The position numbers and the translations under genes are program-made. A DNA stretch of 64,000 nucleotides from Prorocentrum cordatum (lineage: Eukaryota; Sar; Dinophyceae; Prorocentrales; Prorocentraceae). Below are positions 1 through 10,337 of the stretch, piece after piece; within the stretch, counting starts at the first letter, position 1, and the number at the start of each line of letters is the position of its first letter. Below the pieces are notes generated by a model. The model worked only from the letters and a program-made list of their open reading frames with translations, searched no databases and was not told the origin of the DNA. The stretch covers positions 10,001-74,000 of the forward strand of contig CAUYUJ010003549.1 in the NCBI GenBank assembly GCA_963575745.1, in the 5' to 3' direction.

Positions 1-344
1 TTGAAAAAACGCTCTCCGCCCGGGTAGCCATTACAAGCATTTGAGGCGTGCCTGCCCAACGTTATTGAAAACGGCCACAACCCCATACGCGCCGCTGTTG
101 GAGAGACGTTTAAGATCAGTGTGAGCGGAGATAGGCATCTATCCGCAACTTGGAAACGACCTGTGCATCTGGTGCAGCACGCACAGTCGCACGTGCGCGG
201 CGCGAAAACGACAAGCACATGTTGGAATTAATCGCGACACCAGCCGTGCAACTGCTGCTCAGCTTGCGGGCAGAAGCTGCGAGAACGCCTCGCACGAAAC
301 GCCTGGCCCGCCCTGCCGGCACGAGTGGTGGTGCGACGAAGATG

Positions 345-660
345 AACTACTCAGAAGAATGGGGGACGGGGGAGAGAAGGAGGGGGAAGAGGGAAGGAGG
401 GAATGAGGGAAGAGGGGGAGGGGAGAGGGACGAGGAGGAGGGGGGAGTGAAGGAGGGAAGGAGGGAAGGAGGGAAGGAGGGAAGAGGGAAGAGGGGGACG
501 GGGGAGGCGGGAGGGATGAGGAGGACGGAAAGAGGAAGGAGGAAGGCAACATGCGAAAAGTTTTGCCGTTGAAGCTGATATCGTGCATGGGGGAGGCGGA
601 GGGGGATGGGGAGAAGAATGAAGAGGGGGAGGAGGAGGAAGGAGAAATGGAAGTAGGGAG
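345..660 (+). repeat. Polypurine tract (GGA/GGGA-rich)
   Basis: Almost uninterrupted G/A sequence at 355-540 and again at 586-661, made of GGGA and GGA words with no fixed period. The open frames across it are low-complexity artefacts. The first 344 bases hold no gene I can support; 180-215 weakly resembles the 80-bp monomer of the 5.4-9.1 kb cassettes. Confidence 0.8.
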
Positions 661-2181
661 AGGCATAACCCTCTAAAGCTCTAGATAACCACCCAGGACT
701 TCCAATTATCTATCAGAAGCTCAAGGAGCTCCCAAGACCAACCGAATCCTTCCTCGTACCCACGTGTTTCCCTCTTCCTCCGAACCCACCACCGCGAACC
801 CCCCGAGAACGACCTGGACGCTTCAAGAAGAGCCTCCCTCAGCACCCTGGTGCCTCAGCAGACGGCCTCCAAACACATCATGGGGGGACAGAACGGCAGC
901 AATACCGCTACTCCCCCGGACCTCTCCAGGGGTGCAGACCAAAGTTTGGGAGAACATCCAGCCGTGGCGAGGAGGGAACTGCAGCGGCAGCGGTATTCTT
1001 TCCTCCCCTGGCATCAGTGGACCCCGGCCCCACCCCCCGAGGCGGCCTCGCGCACGGCCCGCTTTTCCGCTCAGCCGCGCGAGGTGCCGCAGGCGTCGCA
1101 CGCGCCTGCCGCGGCCTCGTTGAGCAGGGTGCACGCCGGGCACGCCCATCTGGCCGCCCGAGGAGGGAGGCGGCGGAGGCGTGGCGGGAGGGAGGAGACC
1201 AGGAGGAGGAGGAGGAGGAGGAGGAGGGCGAAGGTGGCCGTGGCCACAACTGCGCAGCGCAGCGCAGCAAAACCTCGCGCAACCCAACTGCCGCCACCTC
1301 CCCCCGCACGGCCGACGACTCCTTCTCCACAAGCCGGGTCGTCAGACTCATCCGATCATCAACGACCTGGCCGCCACGCGGCCGAAGCTGGTCGCCCGCC
1401 TGTTTGAATTCGGCGAGCGGCCACGGGGCCAGCCGGGGCGCGGACAGGCTTAGGCGGGCGGCGTTCTCGCACCACTTCAGGGACGACTCGCCCTGCCGCC
1501 TTCCTCTGCTTGAGCTCTGCATGGTCTCGATAGCGACCCTGCCGGTCCAGCAACGCACCCGAGTGACGACCCTGGTAGGGCACCAACTTCCCGCGCTGGA
1601 ACTTCTCTCTCGCGAGGTTGAACTCCGCCACTGGGTAGGTGGTGGAAACCGCCTCGACCTGGGCCCGCCTTCGGCGAAGGCCGGGATCACTTTCGGCAGC
1701 CAGGAATAAAGCATGTTGGAGAGAAAAATGTCTTCGTCTTGTATCTGGTTCTTTCTCGTAGCAGCCCGTGTCAATGGGAAGAGAATGACTACCCAATCGT
1801 TTGACCCGCCCTGAGCTGGCCTCACCAAGTCCCGCCGCTGGATGGTCACCGGTTCGTTGGGTCGGCGATGTCACAACTAGCCAGATCACGCACAGGGCCA
1901 TTAGCCACTGGCCGCGGCAGCACAGGCCCCACGCCAGCGACGACCAAAGCATCCTCACGACTGGGTGCCTCGAACGGCGCCCACACAACCGTGTCCCCTC
2001 TTTTACGGGCGTGCCAGGCCAAGGGGAGCCGTGAGTCCCCAAGGCGGCCGACGCGCAGCTGGACGTGGACGAGCGCCAGCATCAGCACATCCCCCCGGTA
2101 GGCCGAGTGGTCATGTCCGCAAAGCCCGCTGATCCAGCGCGCGAGGGCAGCGTCCCCCTCGGTGTCCGCGACGAGCCTGTG

Positions 2182-2349
2182 TGAAGGGGCCCCAGGACAC
2201 ACAAATAAATACACACAAATAAACATATTCACCATATTTTCCTATATTTTCTGGGTTTTTGTCTTCCCCCCCACTTCCCATATTTTCCAATATTTTCTGG
2301 GGAGTCGACGATTAGTTGTGTCTGTGTGTTTCTTTCCCTCCTGACTGTG
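2182..2349. mobile_element. AT-rich insertion with 5-bp target duplication in the recombinase remnant
   Basis: CTGTG occurs at 2177-2181 and again at 2345-2349, flanking 163 bp of AT-rich sequence with a repeated CATATTTTCC-ATATTTTCTGGG word. Removing the insert plus one CTGTG copy joins the recombinase reading frame without a shift (…VVGH then RLVADTEG…). It could be a small transposon or an intron-like element, and it is much richer in A/T than its surroundings. Confidence 0.5.
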
Positions 2350-2974
2350 GCCGACCACCTGCTCGGACTCCAGGAAGCTCTGCGCCTCGCGCGGGCATCT
2401 GAGCTCCGTGCCCTGCCGCACCGCGGACCGCTCGAACAGGGCGATGCTCGCCAAGGTCGGTGAGACTCTGCCTCGGGCCACGGTGGCCGCGCGGTGCTGT
2501 GCGGTCTGCCGCATCTGCCGCGTCCGCCGAGCCTCCTGCTCCACCTCCGCACCCGTGGTCGCGTCACTCTCGCCAGCCTCCACCTCCTCGTGATCGCCCA
2601 GCGCCTCCGGGTCGGGCAGCGCCGTCTGGGCGACAGCGACAAGGTCCGCGAGCGCTCGGCAGGCCGCGGGGGCTCCTCCCACGTGGGCCCGCTGCCGCCG
2701 GCGTCTTGACCGAGACAGCGGCTGGGCCTGGCCGCCGCTTCCCTCGGCTGCTCCGAGCTTCGTCGGGACCGCCCCGTGGCACAGTCGAGCGCCCTGATGG
2801 CGGAGCCCAGGCTGGCAACGGACCGAGGCGCAGCAGCGTGTGGCACGCGGTCTGGCTCGCTGCTGCTGGCTTATGCAAGGCTTGTGTGTGCGGTGCTCTG
2901 GTCGTGCATTCATGGGGCGTGTGCTGCCCGTGAGTGCAGTGCTGGTGCGTGTGGTGCTCGCTCGCGTTGGCTGC

Positions 2975-3115
2975 AGATTGCTCTCGTTACTGTAGTACAT
3001 GTTGTGCTCGCTTGTGTCGTGCTTGCTTGTGCCGTCCTTGAAATGCTTTGATCGCGCCGTGCTTGATCGCGCCGCATCTGATCACGTCGCGCATGGTCAC
3101 GCTCGCGGCGTGCCA
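2975..3115 (+). repeat. Degenerate TCGTGCTTG-type short tandem repeat
   Basis: Words such as TCGTGCTTG, TTGTGCTCG and ATCGCGCCG recur every 9-15 bases between the two halves of the DIRS remnant. No coding potential is apparent. Confidence 0.5.
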
Positions 3116-3670
3116 AGGCCTGTGCAATCTTCCGCTTCTCGACCGCCCCACCCTTGTCACATGTCTTACAGTTCCAGGTGCTTGCCAAGGTCTTGGACGG
3201 GTAGTTCGGGTCGAAAAGTCTCGATCCATCATCGCTCTGATTAAGCTCGCGGGGCACCCATCGAATAAGGGGTCGCTTACGCAGAGCGGGACAGACTGCA
3301 GCGACACGGCGGACACAGGTGAGGGCGACATGGTTTGTGGCCAACCGCCTTTCGGAGCACAGTGCTGCTGGCAAGGTGCTCCTCATCACACTCAAGTGCC
3401 CCCCCGAGGCGCGGCGACAGACCGCGCTGTGCCTCGACCGCGCGCAGGAGATCACACTCACACTATTCAGGCACCAGGATCTCCTCGTCAATATCGAACC
3501 ACTCGCGGGCGGCTGGCCCAGCCCACCCGTCGTCGAGCGAAAACTCTGGACAGAAGCGAACGGTTGGATGTTGCACGTCTTCGTCGGCTTAACCGGCGAG
3601 GCGTTTGACCACCTCGACGTCCCTTGTTGATGGTCCTGCCGAGGAAGGCGCTCTCTGACCCTCGGCTCTA

Positions 3671-3846
3671 CAGTCGGGGCGTTGACCTAAGGAACCCTAA
3701 ATAAGGAACGAGGCCCCTTTTTTCCATGGGTTAAACTTCGATTTCCCGTCGAAAACATAAGGAAAACCTGAGGCAAGCTGTGAAACACTTAAGGAACACG
3801 GAGCCCCTCCCCAACGAAAAGGGTTCCTTCTTCAGCGACCCGACTG
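3671..3846 (+). mobile_element. MITE-B copy 1 (Tc1/mariner-like ends, TA flanks)
   Basis: Inverted ends CAGTCGGGGCG and CG-A-CCCGACTG, flanked on both sides by TA (3669-3670, 3847-3848). The interior is 176 bp with no ORF, containing AAGGAAC words in both orientations. Copies 2 and 3 are at 13856-14041 and 40045-40219. A TA target and CAGT ends are typical of the Tc1/mariner superfamily. Confidence 0.85.
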
Positions 3847-3854
3847 TACTCAAA

Positions 3855-4185
3855 CGAAGTGGACGGACGGGGAGGGCAGAGGGCCGGGGCAATCAAAAGG
3901 GGGATGCAGAGCAGGGAGGGAATAGGCGGGAGAAGAGAAAGGGGGAGTGAAAGGGAGGAGGGCGGGGGGAGAGGACAGGCCCCCGCCCCGTCCTGCTCCC
4001 TCCTTCACGCTCTGTCCTCTTCCTGCGTCCGTCCTCCCACCCTCCGTCCTTCCGCCCTCATCCTCCTTCTCATCATCCTTCTTCCTTCTCCCTCCTCCTT
4101 CTCCTCCCCTTCCTCCTCCTCCTCCTTGTCCTCGTCCTCCTCCTCCTCCTTCCTTTCCCTCTCCTTATCCGCCGGCCCCCTTGTG
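3855..4185. repeat. Polypurine block followed by polypyrimidine block
   Basis: 3860-3985 is G/A-rich and 3986-4180 is C/T-rich (TCC, CCT words), so the two halves could pair as an imperfect inverted repeat. The 120-aa frames here are Ser/Pro low complexity and not genes. 4190-4380 is unassigned and ends in a G10 run. Confidence 0.7.
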
Positions 4186-4381
4186 GGGCCACCAGGCTGT
4201 AGGCACGTGATTCGCAGTTTCCTGTACCAGCTGTAGCTTGTAGTTTCCAGTGTTACACTTCTGCTTCTTGCTGGTTACTGTAACTAGTTGATTGACCGCG
4301 CGATAGGGGGGGGGGCCCAAACGGAATTTTTAGCGTCTCCTGGGCGCGTTGTCTGAATTGCTGGGGGGGCTCGAAATCGAC

Positions 4382-5127
4382 ACCCCTCACGCAGATCTGC
4401 GGGGTCAGGGTCCAAAAACACAGGAGATTTGCCACATTTCTGAAATTCGGTGCCACCCCTCACGCAGATCCGCGGGGTCAGGGTCCAAAAACACAAGGGA
4501 TTTGCCACATTTCTGAAATTCGGTGCCACCTCTCACGCAGATCCGCGGGGTGAGGGTCCAAAAACACAAGGGATTTGCCACATTTCTGAAATTCGGTGCC
4601 ACCCCTCACGCAGATCCGCGGGGTGAGGGTCGAAAAACATAGGGGATCTGCCACATTTCTGAAATTCGGTGCCACCCCTCAAGCAGATCCGCGGGGTGAG
4701 GGTCCAAAAACACATGGGATTGGCTACATTTCTAAAATTCGGTGCCACCCCTCACGCAGATCCGCGGGGTCAGGGTCCAAAAACACAGGAGATTTGCCAC
4801 ATTTCTGAAATTCGGTGCCACCCCTCACGCAGATCCGCGGGGTCAGGGTCCAAAAACACAGGGGATTTGCCACATTTCTGAAATTCGGTGCCACCCCTCA
4901 CGCAGATCCGCGGGGTCAGGGTCCAAAAACACAGGGGATTTGCCACATTTCTGAAATTCGGTGCCACCCCTCACGCAGATCCGCGGGGTCAGGGTCCAAA
5001 AACACATGGGATTTGCCACATTTCTGAAATTCGGCGCCACCCCTTACGCAGATCCGCGGGGTCAGGGTCCAAAAACACAGGGGATTTGCCACATTTCTGA
5101 AATTCGGTGCCACCCTTCACGCACATC
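4382..5127 (+). repeat. 73-bp satellite, about 10 copies
   Basis: Nearly identical 73-bp units with landmarks CACGCAGATCCGCGGGG, GGTCCAAAAACACA and CATTTCTGAAATTCGG. Boundaries recur at 4523, 4596, 4669, 4742, 4815, 4888 and 4961. Since 73 is not a multiple of three and the unit lacks stops in several frames, overlapping 65-70-aa frames appear on both strands; these are by-products of the repeat. Confidence 0.95.
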
Positions 5128-5129
5128 CA

Positions 5130-5265
5130 TCGCAAGGCGTGGTAACCCAAACTGCGAGAACTCCCTCGGCCCTTTAATCGCAAGGTGTGGTAACCAAGCC
5201 GTAAACCATACAATCGTCCAAGCCCGTTACACGTCTTACCAATCGCCAGGTGTGGTAACCCCTCT
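5130..5265 (+). repeat. Three irregular copies of ATCGCAAGGTGTGGTAACC
   Basis: Copies begin at about 5129, 5178 and 5240 with spacing of 50-60 bp, directly after the 73-bp satellite. The unit has no ORF. Confidence 0.7.
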
Positions 5266-5424
5266 TGTGATCAGTTGGTTTTGCTGATTGCGAATCGGCT
5301 TCGCATGAAGTTTCGATACTGCTTCACGACAGCGCCAAGGCCTCATGACTTAGCTCTTCCATGGCCCATTCTCCGAGAGAGGGGGCCGGCGGCAGGGGGC
5401 GAAGCCCTTACGGATAAAAAGAAC

Positions 5425-6208
5425 TCCTCCCTGTCGCGCCCCGAGGCCGGTCCGAAGGGCGGGCCGGGCGGTTCGCCTGAGTCTCCCTTACCATTTACGA
5501 TCCTGAACCTTACGAACTGGCAGCAACTTCACAGAGTGAGGGTGGTCCGTTTTCAAAATGTGGCTCTCGCCTTGGCGCTGCGTAAACTCGCTACAAACAG
5601 ATTCAAGGGCTCCACGGATTGAGGGCGGTGCGTTTTCAACATGTGGCTCTCGCCCCTCAGCGCCGCGCACACTCGATTTAAACATCTGCAAGAGCTTCAC
5701 AGATTGAGGGCGGCCCGTTTTAAAACTGTGGCTCTCGCCCTAGCGCAGCGCACACTCGTGTTAAACCTTTGCAACAGTTTCACAAGTGGATGGCGGTTCT
5801 TTTTCTTTCAAAGTGTGGCTCTCGCCTTAGCGCCACGAACATTCGTCTTACAACTATTTTCAGAGCATAACGGACTCCCATGATTAGCGTCCCAGGAGAT
5901 GTTGTTTTTCTTTTGAAAAGTGCACGTAGGACTGTCAGGGCGCAACATACACTTGGATTCGCGGTATTGAAATCCGTGGAATGGAGTTTTGGCGCGATTC
6001 AGGATCGTCAGGACCCAACAAAACGAGTGATTCGTGGCGTTAAAATCAAGAGATTAGTGCTCTGTCTGGCACAGTTCATGCTTTTCACACGGTTGTCATC
6101 AAACTGGGTACTTCCTTTCGTGGAAGTGAATCTTGTATGGGGCCCATGAAATGGGATCTTGGCAGGAGGGTGTATTGCAACATCATTGATGAATTTTGGG
6201 TTTACACC
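5425..6208 (+). repeat. TCC-bounded cassette, copy A
   Basis: Starts at a CTGTCGCGCCCCGAGG word, runs through four degenerate 75-85-bp monomers (landmarks GCAAGAGCTTCACAG, ATTGAGGGCGG, ATGTGGCTCTCGCC, GCGCCGCGCACA), then a block about 'GTCCCAGGA…GATTCAGGATCGTCAGG'-like sequence, and ends with TTGATGAATTTTGGG followed by a TCC array. Copies B and C share the same order of parts. Confidence 0.8.
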
Positions 6209-6269
6209 GGTCATCCCCCTCCTCCTCCTCCACCACCTCCTCCTCCTCCTCCATCCCTTTTCTTTATCA

Positions 6270-6905
6270 ATGGCTCGTCCGTGTCGCACTCCGAGGTCGG
6301 TCGGGAGGGCTGGCCGGGCGTTTCGCCTGAAATTTCCTGACCATGTATGAGCCTTAAGCTCAAAAACTGACAACAGATTCGCAGATGGAGTGCGGGTCGG
6401 CTCCAAAATGTAGCTCTCGCCTTAGCGCCACGCACATTCGCGTCAACCATTTGCAACAGCTTCACTGATTGAGGGCGGGTGATTATCAAAATGCGGCTCT
6501 CACCTCAGCGCCGCTCACATTCTTTTTAAACATTAGCTAGATTTCCACTGATTGAGGGCAACTCCTTTTCAAAATGAGGCTGTGGCTTCAGCGCCGCGCA
6601 CATTTGTTAAACACATGGCAAGATATTCACGGATTCCCATGGTTAACGTACCAGGAGCGTCAGGGCGCAACGATTACATTGAGTCGCGGTGTCGAAGTCC
6701 CAGGCATGGCGTCCTGGCGCGATTCAAGAACGTCAAGCCGCAACAGTGATGTTGGGGCTGAAATCCCGAGAATGGTGGTTTGGCCCGCTTCACGATTTTG
6801 AAACGGTTGTCCCCCAACGGGGCACTTCCTTCAGTGGAAATGAATCCGTGCATGGGGCCTATGAAGAGGGAGCTTGGATGGAGGGTATATTCCAACATCA
6901 CTGAT
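6270..6905 (+). repeat. TCC-bounded cassette, copy B
   Basis: Same order as copy A: GTCGCACTCCGAGG start, 80-bp monomers with GCTCTCGCCTTAGCGCC, a CAAGAACGTCAAG block and a CACTGATGAGCTTCAG end that runs straight into a 300-bp TCC array. It is preceded by the 6219-6255 TCC array that terminates copy A. Confidence 0.8.
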
Positions 6906-7822
6906 GAGCTTCAGTCCTCCTCCTCCTCCTCCCTCTCTGTTCCTCCTCCTCCTCCTCCTCCTCCTCCTCCTCCTCCTCCTCCTCCTCCCTCCTCCCTCTC
7001 TCCTCCCCTCTCTCCTCCTCCTCCTCCTCCTCCTCCTCCTCCTCCTCCCCTCCTCCTCCTCCTCATTCCTCTTCCTCCTCCTCATTCCTCCTCCTCCTCC
7101 TCCTCATTCTCCTCCTCCTCCCTCCTCCTCCTCCTCCTCCTCCTCCTCCTCCTCCTCTCATTCTCCTCCTCCTCCTCCTCCTCCTCCTCCTCCTCCTCCT
7201 CCTCCTCCTCCTCCCTATGCCTCCTCCTCGTAACAGTCGATCCCCCGACCCCTCCACAGGTTGACGCCCTCTGTCCAGCAGTCCAAGGGGAACCTGGCCG
7301 TGGCGACGAAGAGCCCCCGCCCCCAGAGGCGCCCCAAGAAATGCTGAATATCCCGCACGCATCAAACCTCGAAGGCGCAGGCGAAGGAGGAGGAGGAGGA
7401 GGAGGAGGAGGAGGAGGAGGAGAAGAACGAGAGGAGGAGGAGGAGAAAGAGGAGGAGGAGGAGGAGAGGAGGAGGAGGAGGAGGAGGAGGAGGAGGAGGA
7501 GGAGAGAACGAGAAAGAGGAGGAGGAGAGAAAGAGGAGGAGGAGGAGGAGGAGGAGGAGAGGAGGAGAGGAGGAGGAGGAGAGAAGAGGAGGAGGAACGA
7601 GAAAGGAGGAGGAGGAGGAGGAGGAGGAGGAGGAGGAGGAGGAGGAGGAGGAGGATGGAGAGGAGGATGGAGGAGGATGGAGGAGGAGGAGGAGGAGGAG
7701 GAGGAGGGAGGAGGAGGGAGGAGGAGATGAGGAGGGATGGAGGAGGAGGAGGAGGAGGGAGGAAGAGGAGAAGGAGGAGGAGGAGGAGAATGGAGGAGGA
7801 GGAGGAGGAGGAGGATGGAGCG
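6906..7822. repeat. Head-to-head (TCC)n and (GGA)n arrays with a 165-bp spacer
   Basis: 6906-7217 is (TCC)n and 7384-7822 is (GGA)n on the same strand, so the arms can fold into a hairpin of about 300 bp around the spacer 7218-7383. The spacer is unique GC-rich sequence; on the minus strand it is open in two frames but I recognise no protein. All long frames across the arms are Ser/Leu/Pro or Glu/Arg/Gly homopolymer artefacts. Confidence 0.9.
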
Positions 7823-7924
7823 CGATCGCAGAACATCACGTGATTCGGCCTGGTTCAGTACAAGGCCAAGTGAACGCCACCCCACACTCCTGCTCCTGAT
7901 GAGCATCGTTTCATCGATCACGCC

Positions 7925-8020
7925 ACGGTACGTGGCCTGGGCCCCACTGGCCGATCTGCCCCCACATCCCCAGCTGGGGTGGTGGGATGGTGGGGAAGAG
8001 GGTGGGGATCGGTGAAACCC
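7925..8020 (+). repeat. Dispersed repeat C, partial copy
   Basis: Carries GTGGCCTGGGCCCCACTGG and GGGGATCGGTGAAAC, words shared with the copies at 25085-25235 and 25808-25980. Confidence 0.6.
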
Positions 8021-8261
8021 GGGTACGACGACGACGACGAGGACGAGGAGGAGGACGACGACGACGACGAAGACCCGCCTCGGACGACGACCACCCGCGG
8101 GGCCTGGCGCCCTCAGGCGGAGCCGCAGCGCTGGCGCCAGCCGCGGCCGCAGCCGGTGCCTCTGCCCCCAGCGGCGACCGTCCCCGCCGCCCCCTCCGAT
8201 GGCGGCTCTGCCCCCGACGGCGCCCCCATCCCATCTCTCGTGCCTATCTTTCTCCCTGCGC

Positions 8262-8512
8262 CTATCCTCTTCCTCCTCCTCCTCCTACTCCTCCTGCTCG
8301 TGCTCCTCCTCCTCCTCCTCCTCCCCCTCCTCCTCCTCCTCCTCCTCTTCCTCCTCCTCCTCCTCGTACTCATCCTGCTCGTACTCCTCCTCCTCCTCCT
8401 CCTCCTCCTCCTCCTCCTCCTCCTCCTCCTCTTCATCCTCTTTGTCCTCCTCCTCCTCCTCCTCTTTCTCCTCCTCCTCCTCCTGCTCCTCATCCTGCTC
8501 CCCCTCCTCCTA
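8262..8512 (+). repeat. (TCC)n array with TGC/TAC interruptions
   Basis: About 250 bp of CTC-CTC words. Upstream, 8020-8090 is a GAC/GAG triplet run and 8100-8240 is GC-rich sequence without a recognisable gene. Confidence 0.9.
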
Positions 8513-8527
8513 CATTCTGTTCCCTAT

Positions 8528-9112
8528 ACATAACTGCTCCCTGTCGCGCCCCGAGGTGTGTCATTGGGCCTGGCAATGATCTGGAAGCTCACGAATTTGC
8601 AAGAGTTTCACTGATGGAGGGCGGAACGTGTTCAACATGTGGCTCTCACCTGGGCACCGCGCCTATTCGTCTTGAAAGTTTGCAAGAGCTTCTTGGATAG
8701 AGGGCGGGCGGCTTCAAAATGTGGTTTTCGTCTTAGCGCCGCGCATCCTCGTCGTAAGAATTAACTTCGGTTTTAAGGCTTCTTACGGCTGACGTCCCAG
8801 AAACGGTACTTTGGAACGATGTAGGACTGTCAGAGCACAACAATCATGATGATTCGCGGTGTTGAAGTCCCAGGAGTGGTCTTCTGGCACGATTCAGGAT
8901 CGTCAGGGCGCAACAGTAACATTCATTCGCCGCGTTGAAGTCCCAAGAATGGTGTTTTGGCACGGTTCAAGATTTTCATGGATTGTCAAACGGTTGCCTT
9001 CTAACGGGGCAATTCCCTCAGTGGAAACAAACCATTGGTCGGACCTATAAAAAGGGAACTTGGGGGCTGGGCTCCTTGTAACATCGTTGATGAGTCTTGC
9101 GTTTACACTGGT
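8528..9112 (+). repeat. TCC-bounded cassette, copy C
   Basis: Begins with CTGTCGCGCCCCGAGG at about 8540, has two 80-bp monomers (GCAAGAGTTTCACTG, ATGTGGCTCTCACC), then CAGGATCGTCAGGGCGCAAC and a final CATCGTTGATGAGTCTTGCG before the next TCC array. It matches copies A and B in order. Confidence 0.8.
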
Positions 9113-9113
9113 C

Positions 9114-9592
<479 letters not shown>

Positions 9593-9599
9593 GCTGCTT

Positions 9600-10337
9600 C
9601 CTGAAGGCCTGCGGAAGGCAACCGAGTGAAGGCAGCCGTGAGGGGTGGGGGGGCAGGAGGACTGGGGAGGAGACCTAGTCAGGCGGCGTGTTCAGTGCCG
9701 CCCAGCACCTGCACCCGAGTCGCGAGCCGACCAGCAGCTGGAAAACGGGAAGCTGAGGTGCCCGTGCGCTGCGAGCTTGGCGGAAGCACGCCTTGCACAG
9801 CATGAGGAGCAGGAGGGGAGGGGGAAAGGACAAGGAATGCTCAAGGCTCCCAGGATTCAGTACTGTCCGGGTTTGTTCCTGCAGCCTGGGGCGTGTTATC
9901 TTCTCTCCGAAACGCTCTCCCAAGTTCTGGCCCCCCGAGGTGGAGCGGGAGCGGGAGCAGGACGATGCGGAGCAGAAGGGTGGGCGGGGAGGGCGGATAG
10001 AGAGGCATGAGTAAGGAGTGAGGAGGTCGAGGAGGCCATGGAGCAGGGCAGAAAGGCGGAACGACATGTTTTGTATTATGGGAAGGACGAGGACGAGGAC
10101 GGCGAGGGGGTGGGGGCGGTCGACGCCAGACCGAAGCGCTCGGTGGCCTCTCTCGAAGATCCTCAGACCGTGTGTTAGCGCCAACTCGCGCTTGCCCACC
10201 GAATCGCTTCAATGCGACGCAGGCGGTGCAGGGCCGACACAGGCTGTGCGCAGGCGGCGGAGCCAAGCGGGGTAACACACACGCTTGGGTTAACCTGCGC
10301 CCTGCGGATCATCGTCTCTCCCGGCGCCGGCCCAGAG
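9600..10337. other. Unassigned; possible downstream exons of the membrane-protein gene
   Basis: Normal-complexity GC-rich DNA downstream (minus sense) of the membrane gene. A minus-strand frame reaches 9675 with a short hydrophobic stretch (PPPLLLLMLCKACF) near 9800, which could be another exon. I see no splice solution I would defend. Confidence 0.25.

Larger units (their letters stand above)
1380..3500 (-). pseudogene. Decayed DIRS-type retroelement: RNase H tail and tyrosine recombinase
   Basis: Read on the minus strand, fragments in shifting frames follow the DIRS order. Near 3263-3220 is RWVPRELNQSDDGSR, resembling the end of the RNase H domain in DIRS/pol proteins. After a degenerate repeat (about 3110-2975), 2640-2350 and 2176-1850 look like the core-binding part of a tyrosine recombinase (LARW..GLCG, then LMLALVHVQ and GRLGD..LPLAWHARK). 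At 2042-1800 are CCRGQWLMALCVI and, in another frame, TIQRRDLVRPAQGG. At about 1568 is PYQGRHSGALLDRQG, the box that carries the catalytic His/Arg in this family, and at about 1486 is SSLKWCENAARL. At least three frame changes are needed. In relatives I would expect Tyr where this copy has Cys in WCEN, so the catalytic tyrosine seems lost. No RT domain remains in the window. Family call is by motif memory; order and several motifs agree. Confidence 0.6.

Noticed and set aside
4382-5127. CRISPR array
   Set aside because: The whole 73-bp unit repeats without unique spacers, and the genome is eukaryotic.
7218-7383. Exon in the spacer between TCC and GGA arrays
   Set aside because: Two minus-strand frames are open but too short and without motif or splice support.
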